A stretch of 6,311 nt of DNA, from contig JACPWV010000176.1 in assembly GCA_016196905.1 (NCBI GenBank), forward strand, positions 1 through 6,311, given 5' to 3'. Position numbers and translations under genes: made by a program. The notes below the pieces were generated by a model, which was not told where the DNA came from, did no database searches, and saw only the letters and a list, made by a program, of their open reading frames with translations. Positions within the stretch are counted from its first letter, which is position 1, and every line of letters starts with the position of its first letter. Positions 1 to 3,822 of the stretch are shown piece after piece. This DNA comes from Chloroflexota bacterium (GTDB taxonomy: Bacteria; Chloroflexota; Anaerolineae; UBA7937; JACPPX01).

Positions 1-10
1 CAAGAATTAG

Positions 11-42
11 GCGCCAGATTCCGGTTCACCCGCCTGGAGCGC
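11..42 (-). other. Imperfect hairpin downstream of tRNA-Leu
   Basis: GCGCCAG at 11-17 can pair with CTGG and GCGC at 34-42, with one bulged base at 38. CGG at 22-24 can pair with CCG at 30-32 inside. It begins 5 bases past the tRNA-Leu 3' end on the minus strand, where a terminator or a processing structure would sit. There is no T-run after it (positions 10 to 1 read CTAATTCTTG on the minus strand), so termination is only a guess. The remaining bases before the tRNA show no gene. Confidence 0.25.
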
Positions 43-47
43 AAATA

Positions 48-129
48 TGGGGAAGGGGGGATTCGAACCCCCACGGATTGCTCCACCCCGCCCTAAACGG
101 GGCTCGTCTGCCTGTTCCGACACTTCCCC
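48..129 (-). tRNA. trnL: tRNA-Leu (anticodon UAG, decodes CUA)
   Basis: A complete type II tRNA on the minus strand. The acceptor stem is GGGGAAG (129-123) with CTTCCCC (55-49), and the discriminator A is at 48. The D arm has TCG/CGA with a leucine-like loop (GAACAGGCAGA). The anticodon stem CCCCG/CGGGG closes the loop TTTAGGG, giving anticodon TAG at 95-93. A 13-nt variable region forms a GGA/TCC stem, and the T arm is GGGGG-TTCGAAT-CCCCC. The long variable arm separates it from most other isotypes, and the loop bases match leucine tRNAs. CCA is not encoded, so the cell must add it. Its mature 5' end is 9 bases after the stop codon of the membrane-protein gene on the same strand, and it has its own promoter inside that gene. 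Confidence 0.96.
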
Positions 130-135
130 ATCGCC

Positions 136-164
136 ATTTTAACTAGGCGTGGAGGGCTTGTCAA
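136..164 (-). promoter_or_regulatory. Sigma-70-type promoter of tRNA-Leu
   Basis: On the minus strand a perfect -35 box TTGACA (164-159) is followed after 17 bases by TAAAAT (141-136), a 5/6 match to the -10 consensus. Six bases then lead to G129, the first base of the mature tRNA, so the predicted start coincides with the tRNA 5' end. The promoter lies within the last codons of the upstream membrane-protein gene. The -35 box spans its Leu-Asp-Lys codons and the TAA of the -10 box is its stop codon. The assignment rests on consensus and position only. Confidence 0.72.
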
Positions 165-1083
165 GAGATGGGGACGAATCTCTTTGGCGACGAAATAAAT
201 GATAAACCAAATAAGCTAGGGCCGAGAGTGGATACAGCCAAGCCCCCTCGGGCAGGAACAAGCCCAGTAAAGGCATCCCGAGGAAAATCAGCGCCGGCCA
301 GAGCAGCCGCGGCCAAGGCTGGTAGGAGCGCGCCCCCACCACCGCCAGCGCTGCGTACTCCCCCCCGCTCGCCAGCGGGTCGGCCAACAGGGCGGTGAGC
401 CAAGTGGTGCGTTCCTCCCTCCGCCATAGGGCGATGGAAAGAAAGGCAAGGCCGAGGACGGCGGCTACCGCATACCACGCCGATGACCCCAGAGAGGCGA
501 TATTGGACAGGGCCACGATGTGCAGGGCTTGCGTCTCGACGTAGCGCTGCCCCAAACTCGAGGTGACAAAGTCCGAATAGAGACTGGGCCGAATAACCCA
601 CAGCGGCAAATTGAGGAGCAATAGAAACAGAACGCCGCGCATCACTTCCCCGGGCCCGCGCCGGATGAGCCAAAGCGCCAGGGGGATAAACACCAGTTGT
701 GGCTTGAGCAATACAAGGGGCAGAGCCAGCCAGGAACGTCGCCAACGCCACAGGCCAAGGAGGCCTAGGAACACCAAGCCCAGCAGGTTGCCGAAGTAGG
801 CATAGGGCCAGACCAGCGGACCCAGCATCAACGCAACCACCCACGCGCGCGGCGCGGCGGATCCCACCGCCATCAGGCGCAGGCATCGCAAGAACAAACC
901 CAGGTTGAGGAGGAACCATAGGCCCTGGGCGATGGGCTCCGGCCAAGGTACCAAGGGCAGGAAGAGATAGAGGCCCCAGGGCGGCGTGAAGAAACCCTCG
1001 CGCGCGTAAGGGTTGAGGCCGGCCAGCACGTCTTGCGCTGCCTGCCGGAACACGCTGAGATCGATCAAAAACTCGGGGCCCAT
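139..1083 (-). CDS. GT87/DUF2029-like polytopic membrane protein, probably N-terminally shortened
   Basis: A 314-residue, very hydrophobic protein with about eight predicted membrane segments (roughly 52-70, 80-95, 97-113, 117-140, 147-165, 203-219, 258-276, 280-297). The pattern resembles the GT87/DUF2029 family of GT-C polyprenyl-phosphate-dependent glycosyltransferases. Asp8 lies in an extracytoplasmic-type start (IDLSVFRQAAQDVLAGLNPY), followed by a PP motif at 34-35, a YFGN turn at 96-99 and a conserved-looking LKPQ at 126-129. The family normally has a transmembrane helix before the Asp loop, and here only seven residues precede it. An in-frame TGA lies six codons upstream of the ATG, no GTG or TTG lies between, and no ribosome binding site is visible. 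The gene may therefore be truncated, weakly translated or a variant. It sits between two tRNA genes on the same strand and could be read from the tRNA-Lys promoter. Membrane nature is certain, family likely, sugar substrate unknown. Confidence 0.75.
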   Translation of the reverse strand: MGPEFLIDLSVFRQAAQDVLAGLNPYAREGFFTPPWGLYLFLPLVPWPEPIAQGLWFLLNLGLFLRCLRLMAVGSAAPRAWVVALMLGPLVWPYAYFGNLLGLVFLGLLGLWRWRRSWLALPLVLLKPQLVFIPLALWLIRRGPGEVMRGVLFLLLLNLPLWVIRPSLYSDFVTSSLGQRYVETQALHIVALSNIASLGSSAWYAVAAVLGLAFLSIALWRREERTTWLTALLADPLASGGEYAALAVVGARSYQPWPRLLWPALIFLGMPLLGLFLPEGAWLYPLSALAYLVYHLFRRQRDSSPSLDKPSTPS

Positions 1084-1104
1084 CGCAGCTGACGAGATCG
1101 ATCA
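1057..1104. repeat. 11-bp direct repeats flanking the start of the membrane-protein gene
   Basis: GAGATCGATCA occurs exactly at 1057-1067 and 1094-1104, a period of 37 bases, on either side of the ATG at 1083. One copy is inside the gene (codons for Leu-Ile-Asp-Leu) and the other contains the upstream in-frame stop. The period is not a multiple of three, so a deletion between the copies would change which upstream frame joins the gene. Confidence 0.6.
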
Positions 1105-1137
1105 CAGATTCCGCAGACCAAAAAGCTGGCCATCGAA

Positions 1138-1160
1138 AGGGCGGGCCCTCCGCCCGCCTT
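1138..1160 (-). terminator. GC-rich hairpin downstream of tRNA-Lys, possible intrinsic terminator
   Basis: GGCGGGC (1140-1146) pairs perfectly with GCCCGCC (1152-1158) around a 5-base loop, and two further pairs are possible outside. On the minus strand it lies 18 bases after the tRNA-Lys 3' end and is followed by CTTTCG, a short T-run, so it is a weak to moderate terminator candidate. If it works, the downstream membrane-protein gene has no obvious promoter of its own. Confidence 0.45.
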
Positions 1161-1177
1161 CGCTCTCCCCTTGGCAA

Positions 1178-1250
1178 TGGGCCGTGCAGGAGTCGAACCT
1201 GCAACCTTGTGATTAAGAGTCACCTGCTCTGCCAGTTGAGCTAACGGCCC
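1178..1250 (-). tRNA. trnK: tRNA-Lys (anticodon CUU, decodes AAG)
   Basis: A complete 73-nt type I tRNA on the minus strand. The acceptor is GGGCCGT (1250-1244) with ACGGCCC (1185-1179), and the discriminator A is at 1178. The D arm is AGCTCAACTGGCAGAGCA-like, the anticodon loop is CTCTTAA with CTT at 1217-1215 (tRNA positions 34-36), and the T arm is GCAGG-TTCGACT-CCTGC. The outermost anticodon-stem pair is a G-A mismatch. CCA is not encoded. It reads AAG codons. It has a consensus promoter immediately upstream and a GC hairpin downstream. Confidence 0.97.
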
Positions 1251-1258
1251 GGCAACAA

Positions 1259-1288
1259 ATTATAGTCAGGGGCCTGGGCAGATGTCAA
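1259..1288 (-). promoter_or_regulatory. Consensus sigma-70-type promoter of tRNA-Lys
   Basis: The minus strand carries TTGACA (1288-1283) and TATAAT (1264-1259), both perfect matches, with an 18-base spacer. Eight bases separate the -10 box from the mature tRNA 5' end at 1250. Transcription should therefore begin zero to three bases before the tRNA. This is the strongest promoter in the window. Confidence 0.87.
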
Positions 1289-1316
1289 CCACTCCCACTC
1301 TGGAAACGATTCACTT

Positions 1317-1345
1317 CTCAAACGGATGCACAATTGTTGTAAAAT
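1317..1345 (+). promoter_or_regulatory. Weak promoter candidate for the VOC gene
   Basis: TAAAAT at 1340-1345 is a good -10 box. The only -35 at normal spacing (17 bases) is CTCAAA at 1317-1322, a 3/6 match. The predicted start would fall at about 1352, leaving a leader of about ten bases that begins at the ribosome binding site. An 8-bp palindrome ACAATTGT (1330-1337) sits just upstream of the -10 box. Confidence 0.27.
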
Positions 1346-1361
1346 TAAAGAGGGAGGTCTC

Positions 1362-1709
1362 ATGGGAGCGATCAAGGGGTTAGCGGCCGTTGTCCTGATC
1401 GTTAAGGACCCTGCCGCACAAAAGCGCTTCTATACCGAGCAGCTCGGGCTCGAAGTCGAGGCTGATTACGGCGATGCCATCTTCCTGCGCTGCGGCGAGC
1501 AGAAGCTAGCCTTGTTCGCCAAGAGCCATCACCCGGAGGGGACCGCACGCTTGGAGGGGGCCCCCAAGGGCATCTCCCATCTCGAGTTTATGGTTTCGCG
1601 GGAAGATGAGGAGGAGCTCTCGCGGCGACTCACCGAGGCGGGCTTTCACACCTATCGCGGCAATTTCCAAGACGCCGACGGGAACCTGTTTCACTTCGTG
1701 ACCGAGTGA
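1362..1709 (+). CDS. VOC (glyoxalase/bleomycin-resistance fold) protein
   Basis: A 115-residue single-domain protein with the paired beta-alpha-beta-beta-beta layout of the vicinal oxygen chelate superfamily. The first module has VKDPAAQKRFYTEQLGLEVEA (about 14-34) then AIFLRCGEQKLALFA. The second has ISHLEFMVS (71-79), an acidic helix 80-93 ending in EAGF, and the typical C-terminal DADGNLFHFV (104-113). Family members are metal-dependent lyases, dioxygenases or small-molecule binding resistance proteins, and this length fits a half-unit that dimerises. His73 matches a usual metal ligand, but the first-strand His is replaced (A8-A9-V10) and the usual C-terminal Glu position is His111 or nearby, so the metal site looks altered. 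I chose the ATG at 1362 because GGAGGT (1353-1358) lies just ahead and homology begins there. An in-frame ATG at 1326 would add 12 unlikely residues. Substrate unknown. Confidence 0.9.
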   Translation: MGAIKGLAAVVLIVKDPAAQKRFYTEQLGLEVEADYGDAIFLRCGEQKLALFAKSHHPEGTARLEGAPKGISHLEFMVSREDEEELSRRLTEAGFHTYRGNFQDADGNLFHFVTE

Positions 1710-1710
1710 A
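1690..1710 (+). other. Inverted repeat over the VOC stop codon
   Basis: TTCACT (1690-1695) and AGTGAA (1705-1710) form a 6-bp stem with a 9-base loop. The stop TGA (1707-1709) is in the right arm. No T-run follows. Similar stop-spanning repeats occur in two other plus-strand genes here. Confidence 0.4.
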
Positions 1711-1734
1711 CACCCCGGCAGAAGGGACCATAAT
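1707..1734 (+). promoter_or_regulatory. Promoter candidate before the flavin-reductase gene
   Basis: TGAACA (1707-1712, 4/6 match to -35) and CATAAT (1729-1734, 5/6 match to -10) are 16 bases apart. The predicted start is near 1741, inside the inverted-repeat cluster 1732-1761, which would suit repression. The resulting leader to the ATG at 1875 would be about 134 bases long. Confidence 0.33.
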
Positions 1735-1761
1735 ATTTAGGTAATCACCTGAATATTCAGG
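1732..1761. promoter_or_regulatory. Triple half-site operator candidate
   Basis: The half-site AATATT(T/C)AGG appears three times: forward at 1732-1741, reverse at 1748-1757 and forward again at 1752-1761. Copies one and two form an inverted repeat with 11-base arms around AATC and a single mismatch. Copies two and three overlap in the perfect 14-bp palindrome CCTGAATATTCAGG (1748-1761). The AT-rich repeat stands out in GC-rich surroundings and overlaps a promoter candidate, as a repressor operator would. The TTAGGT/ACCT core recalls operators of some DtxR/SirR-type regulators, but that is only a resemblance. In RNA it could also fold as a hairpin. Confidence 0.45.
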
Positions 1762-1795
1762 CGGTCCTGCCTGTCGTCGCCAATCGCCTGTCGCT

Positions 1796-1811
1796 AAGGC
1801 CGGGCCTTTTT
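1796..1811 (+). terminator. Short hairpin with T5, terminator or attenuator candidate
   Basis: AAGGC (1796-1800) and GCCTT (1804-1808) form a 5-bp stem with a CGG loop, and the T-run spans 1807-1811. It lies 87 bases after the VOC stop and 64 before the flavin-reductase ATG. It could end VOC transcription or attenuate the next gene. GCCT at 1786-1789, part of an 8-bp direct repeat GCCTGTCG (1769-1776 and 1786-1793), could compete for AGGC at 1797-1800. The stem is short, so strength is doubtful. Confidence 0.35.
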
Positions 1812-1874
1812 CACCCTTAAGTCGTCCTGATTGGCTTAATCGGACCCGACTAGTCAACCCGGAGGGCGCACTCT

Positions 1875-2417
1875 ATGAACATCCCGATCACCGAGGGGGA
1901 CGATTTTAACAACCCAGATTTCTATCGCAGTCTATGGCGCCAAACCACCACTACGGTGGCACTACTGACCAGCGCTGCCGAAGGACGGGAGAACGTAATG
2001 GCCTGCGAGTGGGCCATGCTGGTGAATCTCAAACCGCTGCGCTTCGTCATCTCGGTGGCTCCCCGGGAGTACACCCACCAACTGATCCAGGCTTCAGGTG
2101 AGTTCGGGCTCAACTTCTGTTCGGACCAGCAGGCTCACCTCGCGCACATCGCCGGCTCCTATTCCTTACACGATGTGAATAAGTGGGAGCTGGCCGATTT
2201 TCCCACCCACCCCGCTCAGCGCATCCGTGCCCCCATGATCCAGGGCTGTATCCTCAACGCGGAGTGCCGGGTGGTGGCTCGCTATGAGCTGGGCGATCAC
2301 GACCTCTTCGTGGGCGAGGCGCTGTGGGCCAGGTACGACCCTAAGCAGCGGCCTCTACTTTACCATCGAGGCAAGTATTGGAAGCTAGGCGAAGGGATAC
2401 CCAAACCCCAGGTTTGA
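1875..2417 (+). CDS. Flavin reductase-like, FMN-binding split-barrel protein
   Basis: A 180-residue cytoplasmic protein of the flavin reductase-like domain family (FMN-binding split barrel). Members bind FMN and either reduce free flavin with NAD(P)H for a partner monooxygenase or act as flavoproteins of unknown substrate. Visible family elements, in order: TTTTVALLTS (24-33); NVMACEWAMLVNLKPLRFVI (40-59), the strand and loop that contact the flavin phosphate; the helix EYTHQLIQASGEFGLNF (65-81); AGSYSLHDVNKW (93-104); and the C-terminal strand GDHDLFVGEAL plus LLYHRGKYWKLG (161-172). Length is normal for a stand-alone domain. The ATG at 1875 is supported by GGAGG at 1861-1865 with 9-base spacing. 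No monooxygenase partner is adjacent. The operator-like repeat and long leader upstream suggest regulated expression. Exact activity cannot be told from sequence. Confidence 0.9.
   Translation: MNIPITEGDDFNNPDFYRSLWRQTTTTVALLTSAAEGRENVMACEWAMLVNLKPLRFVISVAPREYTHQLIQASGEFGLNFCSDQQAHLAHIAGSYSLHDVNKWELADFPTHPAQRIRAPMIQGCILNAECRVVARYELGDHDLFVGEALWARYDPKQRPLLYHRGKYWKLGEGIPKPQV
2402..2416 (+). other. Inverted repeat over the flavin-reductase stop codon
   Basis: CAAACC (2402-2407) and GGTTTG (2411-2416) form a perfect 6-bp stem with a 3-base loop. The right arm runs into the stop TGA (2415-2417). There is no T-run, so it is not a standard terminator. Confidence 0.4.
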
Positions 2418-2420
2418 GCC

Positions 2421-2443
2421 AGCGAGTCTGGTTCGCTAGCGAG
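2421..2443. repeat. Three alternating AGCGA half-sites in the convergent intergenic region
   Basis: AGCGAG occurs at 2421-2426 and 2438-2443, with the inverse TCGCT at 2433-2437 between. This makes a perfect 10-bp palindrome TCGCTAGCGA (2433-2442) and an alternative 5-bp stem with a 7-base loop. A weaker CCAGC/GCTGG stem lies at 2512-2530. The rest of 2418-2585 shows no gene or clear terminator. Confidence 0.35.
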
Positions 2444-2585
2444 GCATCCAGCATTCGAGACAGTGGACGAATGGCTTCGTCTTTTCAGGCGCACGGACGA
2501 TAGCATCTAAGCCAGCCCGCTTCATGCTGGGAAGGCTCGCCTCTGCTCCCATGGGTACGCGGTCCGGCCCGATCGAGGATTGCCA

Positions 2586-3707
2586 TCAGTGACTCGCCGC
2601 TCGCTGTCTTTCTGTCCCTTTTGGAATTTTTCCACTCCGTAGCATGGCGATGATGCGCCGGTTGGCAGTTGGGAAGGCGTAGCGATCCAACTGGCGGGGG
2701 GTGACCCAGCGCCAGGCGGCGCAGCCCAAAGCTTTGGGTTGCCCGGAGACATAGCGACAGCGAAAGACGTGCAGGGTGATGCGAAAATGCGTGTAGGCGT
2801 GCTCTAGCGTGGCCATCTTCTCGCCGACCTGCACTTGGATGCCCAGCTCCTCGACGATCTCGCGACGCGCGGCGTGGGCCAGGGATTCGCCGGCCCGCAC
2901 TTTGCCGCCGGGGAACTCCCACAGACCGCCCAGCAAGCCCCGGGCAGGTCGCTGAGCGATCAGTAGGCGATTATCCTTCCAAATCACCCCCGCGGCGATG
3001 TCATAGTGAGGCCGGGCGCGGCGGAGGCGCTTGGCGGGCAGGGACTCCTGGATGCCCAATCGCCGCGCCTCGCACAGATCTCGCAGGGGGCAAATCGAAC
3101 AGCGGGGACGGCGCGGGGTGCACACCTGAGAGCCCAGCTCCATCAGGGCTTGGTTGAAGGCGCCGGGACGATCCCGCGGCAGCAGCCAGGTCGCAAGGCT
3201 CCCCAGTCGCTTTTGGGTAGCGCTTTGACTCGGATCGGCATCGATGTTGAAGACCCGACAAAGGACGCGACGCACATTGCCGTCCAAGACCGGCACCCGC
3301 TGGTCGAAGGCGATGCTGGCGATGGCACCAGCGGTGTAGCGACCGATGCCGGGCAGAGCCAGGATCTCCGGGAAGGCGCGCGGAAATCGCCCCCCGTGCT
3401 GGACGACGATCCTTCGCGCCGCCGCGTGCAGGTGGCGAGCGCGAGCGTAATAGCCTAGGCCTTCCCAAGCCTTGAGCACCGCATCCAGAGAGGCGCGGGC
3501 CAGGCTTGAAAGGGTCGGGAAGCGGCGTAGAAATCGCTTATAATAGGGGATCACGGTATCTACCTGGGTCTGCTGGAGCATGACCTCCGCCACCCAGACG
3601 CGATAGGGATCTCGCGTTCGCCGCCAGGGCAGATCCCTCCGTTCGCGCGCATACCAGCGCAGCAGGCAATTCACCAACCGCCGGCGCACGGTCGCTCCGA
3701 AGGTCAT
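2586..3707 (-). CDS. mutY: A/G-specific adenine DNA glycosylase MutY with C-terminal Nudix domain
   Basis: A base-excision repair enzyme that removes adenine mispaired with 8-oxoguanine. Counted from the ATG at 3707 (373 residues), the domains in order are the helical glycosylase core with catalytic Glu41 in EVMLQQTQV (41-49), WEGLGYYARARHLH (81-94), the helix-hairpin-helix LPGIGRYTAGA (118-128) and catalytic Asp142 in LDGN. An iron-sulfur loop follows with Cys196, 203, 206 and 212 (C-x6-C-x2-C-x5-C), then a MutT-like domain (about 233-373). The Nudix box GX5EX7REUXEEXGU is complete at 268-290 (Glu274, Arg282, Glu283, Glu286, Glu287, Gly289). The 8-oxoguanine-sensing FSH-type loop reads Tyr305-Thr306-His307. 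Homology favours the ATG at 3707, though no clear binding site precedes it. The ATG at 3746 would give 386 residues and start about six bases after the predicted transcription start. A TTG at 3791 lies upstream of that promoter. Divergent from the sulfoxide reductase gene. Confidence 0.96.
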   Translation of the reverse strand: MTFGATVRRRLVNCLLRWYARERRDLPWRRTRDPYRVWVAEVMLQQTQVDTVIPYYKRFLRRFPTLSSLARASLDAVLKAWEGLGYYARARHLHAAARRIVVQHGGRFPRAFPEILALPGIGRYTAGAIASIAFDQRVPVLDGNVRRVLCRVFNIDADPSQSATQKRLGSLATWLLPRDRPGAFNQALMELGSQVCTPRRPRCSICPLRDLCEARRLGIQESLPAKRLRRARPHYDIAAGVIWKDNRLLIAQRPARGLLGGLWEFPGGKVRAGESLAHAARREIVEELGIQVQVGEKMATLEHAYTHFRITLHVFRCRYVSGQPKALGCAAWRWVTPRQLDRYAFPTANRRIIAMLRSGKIPKGTERQRAASH

Positions 3708-3758
3708 CACGTTTCTCGATCGCTTAGATCCTCTCGAAGTGTGCATCTTCGTAGATCG

Positions 3759-3787
3759 ATTATAATCAGGGCAGTCGGAATTTTGAA
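3759..3787 (-). promoter_or_regulatory. Promoter of mutY, with a palindromic -10 shared with the divergent gene
   Basis: On the minus strand TTCAAA (3787-3782, 4/6 match) and TATAAT (3764-3759, perfect) are 17 bases apart, predicting a start near 3752. The -10 box lies in the 8-bp palindrome ATTATAAT (3759-3766), so a perfect TATAAT is also present on the plus strand at 3761-3766. That copy would start transcription near 3773, 50 bases before the sulfoxide-reductase ATG. No good plus-strand -35 or extended -10 is visible, so the plus direction may be weaker or activator-dependent. Confidence 0.65.
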
Positions 3788-3822
3788 TCAACCTCGCCGC
3801 GATAACTAAGGGGAGGACGAGG

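Noticed and set aside
11..45. Possible third tRNA fragment at the left edge
   Set aside because: A TTCACCC stretch resembles a T loop, but the flanking bases do not form a 5-bp T stem or an acceptor end.
1..96. Plus-strand frame reading through tRNA-Leu (containing GEGGIRTPT)
   Set aside because: This kind of peptide is a common artefact of translating the complement of a tRNA T arm and acceptor stem.
161..1204. 347-residue open frame on the minus strand overlapping the membrane-protein gene and running into tRNA-Lys
   Set aside because: It is rich in Arg, Ala, Gly and Pro with no domain pattern, and it overlaps a tRNA. It is a shadow of the GT87-like gene in GC-rich sequence.
2485..2922. 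145-residue minus-strand frame covering the end of mutY and the convergent gap
   Set aside because: Arg/His-rich composition without motifs; it overlaps the conserved Nudix domain in another frame and lacks a start signal.
3001..3468. Open frames of about 150 residues on both strands inside mutY
   Set aside because: Low-complexity Arg/Ala/Pro-rich translations with no family pattern, fully inside a well-supported gene.
3783..3811. Alternative plus-strand promoter TTGAAT plus GATAAC before the sulfoxide reductase
   Set aside because: The spacing between the two boxes is only 12 bases, too short for a sigma-70 promoter.
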